In this document: in pieces, positions 15,686 to 26,086 of the stretch | How positions within the stretch are numbered: position 1 is the first letter of the stretch | How the letters are laid out: each line of letters begins with the position of its first letter | DNA from: Hyphococcus sp. | GTDB lineage: Bacteria > Pseudomonadota > Alphaproteobacteria > Caulobacterales > Parvularculaceae | Direction of reading: 5' to 3' | Assembly (NCBI GenBank): GCA_021776245.1 | Contig: JAJFGF010000062.1 | Coordinates: 55,742 to 119,741, forward strand | Length of the DNA stretch: 64,000 nt | Notes under the pieces: model-generated | Database searches by the model: none | The model's input: the letters and a program-made list of their open reading frames with translations, nothing else | What the model was told of the DNA's origin: nothing | Translations under genes and position numbers: made by a program

Positions 15686-18544
15686 ATGGCGCTGCTCGGT
15701 ATCGCGAAGAAATTTTTCGGTTCATCCAATGACCGTCGTATTAAGCCTTTATGGCGCCATGTGGAGGCGATCAACGCCTTTGAGGACGAGATCGCCAAGC
15801 TGACCGATGATGGCCTGATCCAGCAAACTGAAAAGTTAAAACAGCGCCATAAAGACGGCGAAAGCCTCGATGATTTGCTGGTCGAGACCTTCGCGACGGT
15901 CCGCGAAGCGGCCAAACGCGCCCTTGGACAGCGCCATTACGACGTCCAGCTGCTGGGCGGCATCGTCCTTCATGAAGGCGATATTTCCGAAATGAAGACC
16001 GGCGAAGGCAAGAGCCTGGTGGCGACGCTGCCCGTGGTCCTCAACGCGCTGACCGGACGCGGCGTTCATGTGGTCACCGTTAACGATTATCTCGCCAGCC
16101 GCGACGCCGAATGGATGGGCCGCGTCTATGAGCGCCTCGGCTTAAAGGTCGGCTGTATCGTCCACGGCCTTGACGATGAACAGCGCCGCGCCGCCTACGC
16201 CGCCGACATTACGTACGGCACCAATAACGAGTTCGGTTTCGATTATCTGCGCGACAATATGAAATCGTCGCTCGATCAGATGGTCCAGCGCGGCCATTAC
16301 TACGCCATCGTTGACGAAGTCGATTCGATCCTGATCGATGAAGCGCGCACGCCACTGATCATTTCAGGTCCGACCGACGACAAATCCGAACTCTATATGA
16401 CCATTGACGGTTTCATGCCGAAACTCGACGACGGCGATTTTGAAATTGACGAAAAACAGCGTTCGGTTGTTCTCACCGAAGAGGGCAATGAAAAAGTCGA
16501 AGCGCTGTTGCAAGAGGCCGGGCTTCTGCAGGGCGACAATCTTTATGACTCGGTCAATATTTCGATTGTGCATCACGTCAATCAGGCGCTGAAGGCGCAT
16601 AAGACATTCCAGAAAGACAAAGATTACATTGTCCGCAACGACAAGGTCGTGATCATCGACGAATTCACCGGTCGGATGATGGAAGGGCGGCGCTGGTCCG
16701 ACGGTCTGCATCAGGCGGTCGAAGCCAAGGAAAAGACGACGATCCAGCCGGAAAACCAGACGCTGGCGTCAATTACCTTCCAGAACTATTTCCGCCTTTA
16801 CGAAAAGCTTGCGGGCATGACCGGAACGGCGATGACCGAAGAATCGGAATTTGCCGACATCTATAAGCTCAATGTGATTGAGATCCCCACCAACCGGCCG
16901 ATCGACCGCGAGGATATGGACGACGAGCTTTACATGACGGCGGAGGAAAAATTTAAATCCATCACCATGCAGATCGCCGATTGCTATCAGCGCGGCCAGC
17001 CGGTTCTGGTCGGCACGGTCTCGATTGAAAAATCAGAACATCTTTCAAAGCTTTTAAGCGACAAGGCGTTCTTCAAAGACATCGCCAAAACGCTGCGCGC
17101 CCGCGCAAAAGATCTCAAAGAAAAAGAAGCCGAACAGAAAAAAGAACTTGAAGCCCGCGCAACTTACCTCTCGTCGCTAGGCGACAAGAAAATGCCGATT
17201 GTGCATAATGTCCTGAATGCGCGCTACCATGAACAGGAAGCCGAGATTGTCGCCAATGCCGGCGCGCCCGGCGCCGTTACGATCGCCACAAACATGGCGG
17301 GACGCGGCACCGACATCCAGCTTGGCGGCTCGGTCGATAAGCAATTGCTTGATAATCTCGAAGAAGGCGACGACGAAGAAACCATTGTGCGCAAACGCAA
17401 AGAAATCGAAGCCAGGGTTCAAATAGAAAAAGACAAGGCGATTGCCGCGGGCGGATTGTTCGTGCTCGCCAGCGAGCGCCATGAAAGCCGGCGCATCGAC
17501 AACCAGCTGCGCGGCCGCTCAGGCCGCCAGGGCGATCCCGGCGCCACCAAGTTCTTTTTGTCCCTTGAAGACGATCTGATGCGCATTTTCGGCACGGGCA
17601 TGGAAAAAATGCTGAAGCGTTTCGGCATCCAGGCCGATGAATCGATCGAACATCCCTGGTTCACCAAGGCTGTTGAAACCGCCCAGAAAAAAGTCGAACA
17701 GCGCAATTTTGACATGCGCAAAAACGTCCTGAAATTCGACGATGTCATTAATGATCAGCGTAAGGCGATCTTTGAACAGCGCATTGAATTTATGTCCGCC
17801 GAAACCGTTGACGACACAATCGGCGACATGCGCGCGCAGCTGGTTGACGATCTTGTGGCGGCTCATATGCCGGCAAAAACCTATGCCGAGCAATGGGATG
17901 TCGAGGGCCTGAAAAAGGATCTTTTGGAAACCTTTGGACGCGACTTCCCCGTCGAAGAATGGGCGAAGGAAGAAGGCGTCGCCGATTCGGAAATCAACGA
18001 ACGCCTGATTGAGGAAACGGATAAAGCCGCCGCGTCGCGGGCCGCCGACATCGGCATCGATGTGATGCGCCGCGTTGAAAAAGCGATCCTTCTGCAGGTT
18101 CTCGATACAAACTGGCGCGAACATCTGCAGCAGCTCGATCATTTGCGCTCTGTCATTTGGCTCCGGGGCCACGGCCAGCGCGATCCGGTCAATGAATTCA
18201 AGACCGAGTCTTTCGCACTCTTTGAAAGCCTGCTCGACGATTTGCGCCGCGACGTCACGCGCATGTTAATGCATGTGCAGGTGCGGCGGCCGGAAGACGC
18301 CGAACCCCGGCGCCCGAATATTCCGATGACGGAAACCCATGTGAATCCGCTGACCGGCGAAAATGAGATGGCGGCGCCAAAGCCGCGCGACCGCAATTCA
18401 GCGGGCATCGCAACCATGCGCGCCCATGCAGCGCGCACGGAAGTCGATCCTGAAAATCCGGAAACCTGGGGCCGTGTGCCGCGCAACGCGCCCTGCCCCT
18501 GCGGTTCCGGCAAAAAATACAAGCACTGCCACGGATCGATTTAA
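15686..18544 (+). CDS. secA: preprotein translocase ATPase SecA
   Basis: The 952-residue motor of the Sec export pathway. Walker A is [14 protein letters not shown], Walker B is [14 protein letters not shown], and helicase motifs include [14 protein letters not shown] and [11 protein letters not shown]. The wing/scaffold regions follow. The C terminus ends in the SecB- and zinc-binding tail [19 protein letters not shown] chose ATG 15686 ([11 protein letters not shown], the normal SecA start); an open frame reaches 15611 but gives a non-homologous extension. It acts at the inner membrane with SecYEG and is transcribed away from the PPIase gene. Confidence 0.98.
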   Translation: MALLGIAKKFFGSSNDRRIKPLWRHVEAINAFEDEIAKLTDDGLIQQTEKLKQRHKDGESLDDLLVETFATVREAAKRALGQRHYDVQLLGGIVLHEGDISEMKTGEGKSLVATLPVVLNALTGRGVHVVTVNDYLASRDAEWMGRVYERLGLKVGCIVHGLDDEQRRAAYAADITYGTNNEFGFDYLRDNMKSSLDQMVQRGHYYAIVDEVDSILIDEARTPLIISGPTDDKSELYMTIDGFMPKLDDGDFEIDEKQRSVVLTEEGNEKVEALLQEAGLLQGDNLYDSVNISIVHHVNQALKAHKTFQKDKDYIVRNDKVVIIDEFTGRMMEGRRWSDGLHQAVEAKEKTTIQPENQTLASITFQNYFRLYEKLAGMTGTAMTEESEFADIYKLNVIEIPTNRPIDREDMDDELYMTAEEKFKSITMQIADCYQRGQPVLVGTVSIEKSEHLSKLLSDKAFFKDIAKTLRARAKDLKEKEAEQKKELEARATYLSSLGDKKMPIVHNVLNARYHEQEAEIVANAGAPGAVTIATNMAGRGTDIQLGGSVDKQLLDNLEEGDDEETIVRKRKEIEARVQIEKDKAIAAGGLFVLASERHESRRIDNQLRGRSGRQGDPGATKFFLSLEDDLMRIFGTGMEKMLKRFGIQADESIEHPWFTKAVETAQKKVEQRNFDMRKNVLKFDDVINDQRKAIFEQRIEFMSAETVDDTIGDMRAQLVDDLVAAHMPAKTYAEQWDVEGLKKDLLETFGRDFPVEEWAKEEGVADSEINERLIEETDKAAASRAADIGIDVMRRVEKAILLQVLDTNWREHLQQLDHLRSVIWLRGHGQRDPVNEFKTESFALFESLLDDLRRDVTRMLMHVQVRRPEDAEPRRPNIPMTETHVNPLTGENEMAAPKPRDRNSAGIATMRAHAARTEVDPENPETWGRVPRNAPCPCGSGKKYKHCHGSI

Positions 18545-18632
18545 GGCGCGTTTGGTGTTGGCGGAGCGACAAGACACTTACTTTACACTTACTTTTTGCG
18601 CGCCGCTCAACATTCGCCATGTATTTTTCATC

Positions 18633-18710
18633 GTCATTGCGGGCTCCGGCCCGCAATCCAGCTGCTGGCGCTGCACTTGTTAATGGATTGCGGATCAAGT
18701 CCGCAATGAC
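18633..18710. repeat. intergenic inverted-repeat element (GTCATTGCGG ... CCGCAATGAC)
   Basis: Ten-base ends GTCATTGCGG (18633-18642) and CCGCAATGAC (18701-18710) are inverted. Inside, GGCTCCGGCCCGCAATCCA and TGGATTGCGGATCAAGTCC form further arms. This looks like a small palindromic element of the kind common between alphaproteobacterial genes. It lies 90 bases after secA and could act as a transcript end. Confidence 0.6.
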
Positions 18711-18841
18711 GGCTGATATGATTGCGCCTTCTGTTTGCTCTCACCTCTCCCCATCGATCGAATTCAATCAACGGGATAACGCCTGATCACTACTCCCTAC
18801 GCCCTCCTCCCCACTCCCTACTCAGCACTCTTCGCCTTCAA

Positions 18842-19776
18842 CCGGGCGCAGAAGAAGTTTTGGTCGAATATGACAGCGACGGCACGACCAACAAAACCGG
18901 GCTTATACAAGACGAGCGCGGGTCGATCATCGCCGGAACCAACAGCGCCGGCGCAAAAACCTTTGTCAACACCTGTGACGGTCAATTGGATATATATGGA
19001 TCCAATTGACGGAAAACCGATATTTGCTTTCCGGTGTTCGATGACTGCGTTTACTCCGTAAGCGGTTCATATCACTCCAATATACCGGCCAGATGTGGCT
19101 GAGCGAAGCGGACCTCTATCACTACAAGGCGCGGACGTATCACCCTGAACTCGGAAGGTTTATGCAAACCGATCCCATCGGCTGTGGCGACGGCATGAAT
19201 ATGTATTCTTATGTCGGCGGCAACCCGGTGAATGGAACGGATCCGACGGGATTGATTGCTGAAGATGCGAGAAGCTATTATTTTGACGGTCTTTCCGGAC
19301 CCAGTTTTGGCGGCTTTGGCGGCGGGAAGAGTGGGAAGAAGGGTGGCAGCGAAGTTGAATGTAAAAGCAAGGAAATGGTCGCAGTAGCAAACGGAGTTCG
19401 TTTGTTTGGAGAAATAACCACCTATGTTGGTGGCGCTACGGCTACTGCGGGAGCGCTCACTGCCGTTGCTGGTGCATTTGTACCGGAACAGTTAATTGAA
19501 ACCGCTGGTCTAGTCGCTGTTTGTTGGTAAGGGGTTCGAGTTTACGGGATACGGTGGCCCATTGAACTTTTAGGGGCGGCGCTGCAAGGCTATGGTCAGA
19601 ACGGATTACGCGGCGCCTGCAGCTCGTCTGGTGATTTCATAATCAGCCAAGCGCAAGGGCTCGCCTTGAGGCGGTTGGGCCCAGTGGGCAAATTGATAGA
19701 TAATTATCAAGGTAGCAAATCTATTGTAGAAAGCGTCCTTACGCCGGATTTATCTCAGCTCGTTGCGTGTAACTAA
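18842..19776 (+). pseudogene. truncated, frameshifted RHS/YD-repeat protein tail
   Basis: Only the 3' end of an RHS gene is left. The first readable part is EEVLVEYDSDGTTNKTG ... AGAKTFVNTCDGQLDIYG, the YD-repeat region. A frame change and stops occur between 19007 and 19065. The reading resumes as RFISLQYTGQMWLSE and continues with the RHS core DLYHYKARTYHPELGRF, MQTDPIGCGDGMNMYSYVG, NPVNGTDPTGL. This frame ends at TAA 19528-19530, but the same frame stays open for 81 more codons to 19776 (GVRVYGIRWPIELLG ... LTPDLSQLVACN). The part after DPTGL would be the variable toxin tip. The 5' part of the gene is missing. Confidence 0.8.
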
Positions 19777-19791
19777 CAGCAAGGTGTACAT

Positions 19792-20094
19792 ATGCGATTA
19801 AGAAACATTCCATGCATAAGATGGCTGACATACTTTATCGTAGTCGGGTTGGCAGCATTAATTTTATTCGGAAGCTTTTTGCCAATTGCAGCAACAAAGA
19901 TGTTTGCGACTACGCTACTTATCAGCTTTTTCTTTATTCCGATTATTGGATTAATCTATCGTCGCAGAAATGATAGTACAGCGCGGAACGATGATGCGCA
20001 GAAAGCACCACACCGCAAGCTAGCGATAAGGATTCACTGGATCATGATGTGCGTTATTCTCGTGTTGTTTATTTGGTATTTGTTTGGGCGCTAA
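19792..20094 (+). CDS. small membrane protein, possible immunity protein of the RHS tip
   Basis: A 100-residue protein with two adjacent membrane helices (YFIVVGLAALILFGSFLPI and FATTLLISFFFIPIIGLIY), a charged linker (RRRNDSTARNDDAQK) and a third helix at the C terminus (MMCVILVLFIWYLFG). It starts 16 bases after the RHS frame ends, with AGCAAGG as a weak ribosome site. The codon use is more A+T-rich than the core genes. Position directly behind an RHS tip is where immunity genes lie, but nothing in the sequence proves that role. No family recognised. Confidence 0.6.
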   Translation: MRLRNIPCIRWLTYFIVVGLAALILFGSFLPIAATKMFATTLLISFFFIPIIGLIYRRRNDSTARNDDAQKAPHRKLAIRIHWIMMCVILVLFIWYLFGR

Positions 20095-20561
20095 GGGTAG
20101 CATTCAGCAAATTGTTTCATTCGCGCCGCAGCCATTCGCCGAGCATCGCAAGCCCCCCGATCTCGTCGCCCGGCGCAAAGATCTTGTTGCAATGATTGGG
20201 CAGAAAACCAATTGATAGCGCCAAGCGAGAGATAAATTCGTTCGCGGCGATATCAAGAGCCTCTTGACGGCTCTGGAGAGCCTGTCAGAAATTCTGTGTA
20301 ATTGGTTTAACCGGCATAGGATTCAGATCTAGTTTGGCATTCTATCTTCAAACATAATAGAAAATTGATTGAGAGCTGTCTTCCACTCCCAGACGCTGGC
20401 GACGTTGCCCCCTGATCGCCGGCGTTTATAGGCTCGGCCTGTTCTGGTTATGCTCCGCTCCCCAGCCGCCAGCCGCATTATGATCGGCGTCCCAACCCAA
20501 AATTAACCTCGCCGGCGCTAGCATACACGCGCTACGTGTTCCGCTATTTTTCGGCAACCCT
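20095..20561. other. accessory gap with an IS256-type remnant
   Basis: The first part (20095-20277) has no supported ORF. Bases 20278-20405 are a remnant of an IS256-family element (separate entry). The rest leads to the hybrid histidine kinase start at 20562. Its base composition is mixed, and no promoter motif stands out. Confidence 0.5.
20278..20405 (-). mobile_element. IS256-family remnant: right end and last transposase codons
   Basis: The segment GAGCCTGTCAGAAATTCTGTGTAA is the likely terminal inverted repeat. The minus strand then reads WEWKTALNQFSIMFEDRMPN followed by TAG, matching the transposase tail at 63665-63740 (WGWKTALNQFAIMFEDRM). The match to 63620-63747 covers about 125 bases at high identity, and everything upstream of the last 20 or so codons is lost. 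Confidence 0.8.
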
Positions 20562-22502
20562 ATGCGGCCCTTAAAAAACTCTCTGCATGGCCCGCTTTTG
20601 CGTCTGTTTTTAGCTGCAGGCGTGATTACAGCTGCGGTATTTTCCTGGCTCGTCTGGGCCAGCTGGACGTCCATCAATATTGCAGAAAGCGTAACGGCGC
20701 GGACCGTCGCTTTTGAAGAGTTAGACGGGAAAATAACCTATCTTGATGAAGTCTTAACCAGCTCTGCACGATTGGCCGCCGCCACGGGCGATGCGCGCTG
20801 GGAAGGGCGATATAAAGAACATATTCCAATTCTGGAAGAGGCGATCGCAAACGCCATGTCACTTGCCGGCGCCACCAGCGCTTCTTCCGGCGCGACGCAG
20901 ACAAATGACGCCAACCAGCAATTGATCACGATGGAGGCGCAGGCCTTTGCGCTTGTGCGGCGCGGCCAGAATGATAAAGCGCTTGAGCTGCTGCGATCCG
21001 ATGATTATCAGACGCAAAAGGCGCTCTATTCGGACGGCATGGATCGCTTCGTCCAGACCCTTCACACGGCGCTTGATGAAAAAAACAATATCGAAATCCG
21101 CCAAATAAAGTTGTCCCTTTCCGCGGCGCTTTCCGCCATCATCGCGGTCATTATTTTGTGGTCAGTCATCATCCGTCTGTTATTCAGGCAGCAAAGACGC
21201 CTTACCCTTCTGAACCGGGAGCTGGAACGGGCAACTGCCGCCAAGTCCGACTTTCTTGCATCCATGAGTCATGAAATCCGTACACCCATGAATGGCGTAC
21301 TCGGCATGGCTGGCGTTCTTTTACGGACAGACCTCACCGCCCAACAGCGAAAGCTCACAGCCACGATCAAACATTCCGGCGAAACGCTGCTTTCCCTGCT
21401 GAACGACATTCTCGATCTTTCGAAAATCGAATCCGGCCATGTAAAGCTTGAAATACTGGATTTCGATCTCAAAAAATTGCTCGATTCTTTAGAGGCATTT
21501 TGGGCGTCGCAATATCAGGCAAAGCATTTGACGTTTGCCGTTGAAATATCGCCGACGGTTCCAACCTTATTGAAAAGCGATCCCACCCGCATCCGACAAA
21601 TCCTCTTTAACCTGATCGGCAATGCGCTTAAATTTACCGAACAAGGCGGCGTAAAAATTACCGTCTCTTTACAATCCGCTCATGACGATGATTTGGAGTT
21701 ACGGTTTTCGGTAACCGATACCGGCGTCGGATTGTCCAAACAGGCGCAATCGACAATCTTCAACAAATTTGCACAAGCCGATCATTCCGTGACGCGAAAA
21801 TATGGCGGCTCCGGACTTGGCCTCGCAATCTGCAGAAAGCTCGTCAAATTAATGGGTGGCTATATTGGCGTCGAAAGCGCAAGCGGCCAGGGCTCGGTCT
21901 TCTGGTTTACGATCCGATGCCTGCGCAGCGACGCAAACGCGCTCACCGAAGATTTAGCGCCGGCTCCCGGTTCCGGACAAATAGAAATCCCCGCGCCGGC
22001 GCAAAACCTGCGCATCCTTGCCGCTGAAGACAATCACGTCAATCAGATGGTTTTGAGCGCGATGCTGGAAAAATCCGGCTGTCAAATCGACATGGTCGGC
22101 AATGGCGTTGAAGCCGTCGCAGCGGTGATGCGCTGTCATTACGATTTAATCCTGATGGATGTTCAGATGCCGGAGATGGACGGCGTGACCGCGACTGCAA
22201 AAATTCGCGCATTGCCAAGCGGCGCCAAAGACATTCCAATTATCGCCGTCACCGCCAACGCCATGCTGGGCGATCGCGAAAAATATCTCGATGCCGGCAT
22301 GACCGATTATATCAGCAAACCTGTTAGTTTTGAAAAGCTGACGGAGGTCATCGCCAGACTTGATTTGTCAGTCGCACCGCCCGCCGGAAAAATTGCCGAT
22401 GCTGCAACAGAGACCGCGCAGCAAGATCCACCTTATGAGAAGACTGAGTATCTTGACGAACCCAGGCCGCGCATGCCGGACCGGCGCCGCAACAGGCGTT
22501 AG
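20562..22502 (+). CDS. hybrid sensor histidine kinase with receiver domain
   Basis: A 646-residue inner-membrane signalling protein. Two membrane helices (residues about 13-33 and 183-207) bracket a periplasmic four-helix-type sensor of about 150 residues. The DHp domain contains the phospho-acceptor His237 in [15 protein letters not shown]. The CA domain shows the N box ([13 protein letters not shown]), G1 (VTDTGVGL) and G2 (GSGLGLAI). A receiver domain follows with phospho-acceptor Asp533 in [14 protein letters not shown] and switch Lys in ISKPVS. No separate output gene lies next to it. It probably passes phosphate to a histidine phosphotransferase encoded elsewhere. Confidence 0.93.
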   Translation: MRPLKNSLHGPLLRLFLAAGVITAAVFSWLVWASWTSINIAESVTARTVAFEELDGKITYLDEVLTSSARLAAATGDARWEGRYKEHIPILEEAIANAMSLAGATSASSGATQTNDANQQLITMEAQAFALVRRGQNDKALELLRSDDYQTQKALYSDGMDRFVQTLHTALDEKNNIEIRQIKLSLSAALSAIIAVIILWSVIIRLLFRQQRRLTLLNRELERATAAKSDFLASMSHEIRTPMNGVLGMAGVLLRTDLTAQQRKLTATIKHSGETLLSLLNDILDLSKIESGHVKLEILDFDLKKLLDSLEAFWASQYQAKHLTFAVEISPTVPTLLKSDPTRIRQILFNLIGNALKFTEQGGVKITVSLQSAHDDDLELRFSVTDTGVGLSKQAQSTIFNKFAQADHSVTRKYGGSGLGLAICRKLVKLMGGYIGVESASGQGSVFWFTIRCLRSDANALTEDLAPAPGSGQIEIPAPAQNLRILAAEDNHVNQMVLSAMLEKSGCQIDMVGNGVEAVAAVMRCHYDLILMDVQMPEMDGVTATAKIRALPSGAKDIPIIAVTANAMLGDREKYLDAGMTDYISKPVSFEKLTEVIARLDLSVAPPAGKIADAATETAQQDPPYEKTEYLDEPRPRMPDRRRNRR

Positions 22503-22574
22503 GTGATCCTTATCTCGGCGCCAGGCGCCCCCTGGCAATTTTGTTGACCCACACATTCTATCGCCGATGCGCCC

Positions 22575-25500
22575 CTACTCCCACCAATAAGCCGGGCGCG
22601 CCCGGGCGCCCGTAACCTCTTCATTCATGGTCGCGGCGTTATAAAGGCGTCCATTGAGCATCACATGGGAAATATCATCCGTATTCGATATATCGTCGAG
22701 CGGATTGGCGTTGAGGATGACCAGATCGGCGAGCTTGCCGGCCTCAAGCGAACCGATATCGCCGGCAAATCCCAAATGCTGCGCCGGCGCGATGGTCGCG
22801 GTTTTTAAAACCTCCAAAGGGGTCATGCCGCCGCGTGCGAAGGACCACATCTCCCAATGAGAAGCGAGGCCCTGTTGCTGGCCGTGGGCGCCAATCGAAA
22901 CCAGCACACCGCGATCCGCAAGAAGCTTGGCCGTCGCTGCATTCACAGAATCGGAAAAATCTTCTTCCGGCGCTGTCATGCGGCGCACCGAGCCCGCCTG
23001 CAGGATGCGCGGCGGCGCGTGCTTTGAAAGGATCGGGTGCCGCCAGACATCCATCGCCTGACGCCAGTATGGATCGCCGCCTAGCCCGCCAAACGTCACT
23101 ACCAGGGTCGGCGTATAGGCGACGTTCGTCGCGCTGTAGTAACTCAATACATCTTCATAGATCATCGCCTGGGGAAGGTTATGTTCGATCGACGTAATGC
23201 CGTCGCTGATCATCGCCATATCCATATGAAAGAGCGATGCGCCTTCAGCGACAACAACAAGATTTTCTTCCATCGCCGCCGCGATCACCTGCTGGCGTTG
23301 CTCCCGGCGCGGCTGGTTGTAATTCTTGATCGAATGGGCGCCCTGCACTTTCAGGCGATGCACATGATTGCGCGCATCCTCGGCGCTGTCGATCAAGGCG
23401 TATCGGCTGGGCGCTTTGGCGCCATAGACAATTTCGCCCGTCGAATAAATGCGCGGCGCCAGAATGCGCCCTGCGCGTTGATATTCAGACGCCGCAAAAA
23501 TATGGCTCGCTGAATTGGACGGGTCATGCACAGTCGTAACGCCCAACGCCAGATGCGCCAGCGCCGACCAGTTGGTTTGCGGGATGATATCGTCGGTCGC
23601 TTGAGGCCCATGGGCGTGAGCGTCAATCAATCCAGGCATGATTGTCTTGCCGGCGAGATCAACGCGGCGCGCATTTGCCGGCACAGCAATGTCGGCCGCC
23701 GCGCCGATTGCGGTAATGCGATTGCCGTCGATGACGATGACGCCGTCGTCAATGACGCCGCCATCGCTGTCCGCCATGGTAATAATCTTTGCGCCGGTCA
23801 GCGCAGTAATCCCCGACGGGCTGGCGCTTGGCGCCGTGATCGAAAGATCGACGCCGGTTTCCGGCGTTTCAAAACCCGCATCGTCGTCGCCCGCGGGCGC
23901 GTCCGGCAGCATCTCGCCTATACCGGCCGAATATAGAACCGGACCGAGCGTCCAGTTCAGCTGCGCACCGGACCAATTCATATAAGTCGCGCCGGCGGCG
24001 CTCGCCTTTGTGACCGGCAGGGCCGATGCGCTGCGCCCGGCGTCGATTTTCTGCGGACCCTGTGTCATCGGCATGACATAGGCGTTGTAGTTTTCCGCAA
24101 AACTTAGATGTTCGCCTGACGGCGCGACCTGATACTCGGTAATCATGTCGCCCGCCGCATGGGTGCGGCTGTTGTCGCCGTCAATATCCACGCTGACCAG
24201 CGAGGCTGTATCGCCGTCGAAAGTGGTCATGAATATGCGGTCGTTGGCGGCGCCGAAATGCGGCGCCGATCCGGAATTGGCGACGCGCGACGCTGCGCCG
24301 CCGCCCGATGCAATGCGATAAACGCCTGGCGCTTCGGACCAGTCGCCGGAGGTTAAATAACCGCCGGTCCCTTTTTCAAAAACAATCACGCGTCCGTCCG
24401 GCGAAAAACGCGGCCGGCGATAATGGCCTGGCTCGCTTGTAACCGTCCGCGCCGAACCGCCGCCGGCGGAAATTGTGCGGATGGCGCCGAGCGTCGTGTC
24501 GTTCCACGAAACAAAAACAATGCGCCGTCCATCGCGCGACCAGGACGGGAAAAATTCAAAATCGCCGCCGCCGCCGGTCAGCCGCCGCGGCGCGCCATTC
24601 GGCAGTGATTTAATGTAAAGCTTGCCAAGCGATTCAAATACCGCCTGACGCCCGTTCGGCGATACGCTGGCAAAGCGCGGCATCATCGTTTTAAATGTTG
24701 CCGGCGCAACTTCGACCGCGGGACGCGGCGGATCGATCACCGCGCGCGTATCTGTCACGCGAAACGGAATGATATCGGCAACGCCGCTTGCGATATTCAG
24801 CTTGCGAATTTTACCGCCCGCCCAGAACAGGATGGATTTGCCATCCGGGGCCCAGTCCATATTCGGATAAACGCCGTGAACGGCCCAGATTTCCTGCAAA
24901 TCCCGGTCGAGATCATCATAAATTTTGCGCTCCTCGCCAGTGCGAAGATCTTTCAAATAGAGTTTTGAATTCATCCGCTCGCGGCGCACAAACGCCATAT
25001 ACCGGCCGTCCGGCGACGGCGCCGGACGCACCGAGCCTCCCGGCCCTGAGACGGCGGTTTCGATCTCGCCGGTCGCCATTTCATAGCGCTTGATATTGAA
25101 AAGATCGCTATTGGAATCCTGCGCATAGGTAAAGCGCGATCCCGGCGTAATGTTTTGCGAATAATAAACAAACTTTCCGTCTGCGGAAAACATCGGTTCG
25201 CCAAGTTCTTTTTGGTGCGCCTCGCTCGGGCGTTTCACCAGCTGCACGCCGTCGCCGCCGGAAATGTGATATAACCAGATCTCACCAACGCCGAGGGAAC
25301 GCTGCGTCGTAAAATGTTTGCGCGCGGCAATGTAACTGCCGTCGGCGGACCAGGTTGGATTATTGAGAAGACGGAATTTTTCCTTGGTGACCTGACGCTT
25401 GTCAGATCCGTCGGCGTTCATGATCCAGATATTGTCGCCGCCGCTGCGATCCGACGTGAACGCAATCTTTGATCCGTCCGGTGAAAATCGCGGCTGCATC

Positions 25501-25772
25501 TCCCATGGCAGGCCGCTGGCGACGGCTCGCGCTGCGCCCCCGGCGATCGGCATCACGTAAATATCGCCGAGAAGATCGAAAGCGATGGTCCGCCCGTCGG
25601 GACTGACATCGAGGCTCATCCAGGTGCCTTCATCCACATCGATCGCAATATCGCGCATCGGCAAAGGCGGCGCGGCGACATCCCATTTTTCGTCTTTGGC
25701 TTTTTCTTCTTGTGCCATGACCGGCAGCGGCGCTGCGGCCAGCGCAGCTAAAACAACAAATGGCAGTTTCAT
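22575..25772 (-). CDS. periplasmic PD40 beta-propeller fused to amidohydrolase
   Basis: A 1065-residue exported protein. It has a signal peptide (VVLAALAAAPLPVMA) and then a long TolB-like propeller region (about residues 40-630) with repeated 'SPDGR.IAF' blades. An amidohydrolase domain follows, with the metal-binding GLIDAHAHGP near residue 715, further His residues (SIEHNLP, VSIGAHGQ) and the closing GSLEAGKLADLVILNANPL. Such propeller-amidohydrolases are found in many proteobacteria and Bacteroidetes, and are probably peptidase- or imidazolonepropionase-like hydrolases of peptides or cyclic amides. The substrate is unknown. Confidence 0.9.
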   Translation of the reverse strand: MKLPFVVLAALAAAPLPVMAQEEKAKDEKWDVAAPPLPMRDIAIDVDEGTWMSLDVSPDGRTIAFDLLGDIYVMPIAGGAARAVASGLPWEMQPRFSPDGSKIAFTSDRSGGDNIWIMNADGSDKRQVTKEKFRLLNNPTWSADGSYIAARKHFTTQRSLGVGEIWLYHISGGDGVQLVKRPSEAHQKELGEPMFSADGKFVYYSQNITPGSRFTYAQDSNSDLFNIKRYEMATGEIETAVSGPGGSVRPAPSPDGRYMAFVRRERMNSKLYLKDLRTGEERKIYDDLDRDLQEIWAVHGVYPNMDWAPDGKSILFWAGGKIRKLNIASGVADIIPFRVTDTRAVIDPPRPAVEVAPATFKTMMPRFASVSPNGRQAVFESLGKLYIKSLPNGAPRRLTGGGGDFEFFPSWSRDGRRIVFVSWNDTTLGAIRTISAGGGSARTVTSEPGHYRRPRFSPDGRVIVFEKGTGGYLTSGDWSEAPGVYRIASGGGAASRVANSGSAPHFGAANDRIFMTTFDGDTASLVSVDIDGDNSRTHAAGDMITEYQVAPSGEHLSFAENYNAYVMPMTQGPQKIDAGRSASALPVTKASAAGATYMNWSGAQLNWTLGPVLYSAGIGEMLPDAPAGDDDAGFETPETGVDLSITAPSASPSGITALTGAKIITMADSDGGVIDDGVIVIDGNRITAIGAAADIAVPANARRVDLAGKTIMPGLIDAHAHGPQATDDIIPQTNWSALAHLALGVTTVHDPSNSASHIFAASEYQRAGRILAPRIYSTGEIVYGAKAPSRYALIDSAEDARNHVHRLKVQGAHSIKNYNQPRREQRQQVIAAAMEENLVVVAEGASLFHMDMAMISDGITSIEHNLPQAMIYEDVLSYYSATNVAYTPTLVVTFGGLGGDPYWRQAMDVWRHPILSKHAPPRILQAGSVRRMTAPEEDFSDSVNAATAKLLADRGVLVSIGAHGQQQGLASHWEMWSFARGGMTPLEVLKTATIAPAQHLGFAGDIGSLEAGKLADLVILNANPLDDISNTDDISHVMLNGRLYNAATMNEEVTGARARPAYWWE

Positions 25773-26086
25773 GGATCATACCCCTGGAGATTCGACTGGC
25801 TGAGCCTAAGCGCCCGTCGTGGCAGGTTACAACCCTCGCGCCGGCCGCATTGGCAGGCGAATAACGGCGACGCCCCAAATTTGTCATCCCTGAGCGCGCT
25901 TTTGCGCGAATCCGGGAACCATGGTGCAAAAATCCCACCATGGCGAGGCTTCTGTGGCTCGCCATGGTTTCCGGGTTGTGACTTCGTCACCCCCGGAATG
26001 ACAAACAATTTGTGCGATTTATTGTTTTCAAACGGAACGCGCAGAAACCGGCTGTAATTTTCAGACAACACGCCGAAAAACTGTCA
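25773..26086. other. intergenic gap with a palindromic repeat element
   Basis: The gap lies between the sirtuin end (26087) and the propeller-amidohydrolase start. Bases 25878-26010 are an inverted-repeat element (separate entry). The part closest to 25772 (CCAGGGGTAT) supplies the ribosome-binding region of the amidohydrolase gene. Confidence 0.5.
25878..26010. repeat. intergenic inverted-repeat element (TTTGTCATCCC ... GGAATGACAAA)
   Basis: The outer ends AAATTTGTCAT and ATGACAAACAATTT are inverted. Nested arms inside include CCATGGTGCAAAAATCCCACCATGG and AGCGCGCTTTTGCGCGAA. The design matches other GTCATTCCCGG-type elements in alphaproteobacteria and resembles the smaller element at 18633-18710. 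Confidence 0.6.
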
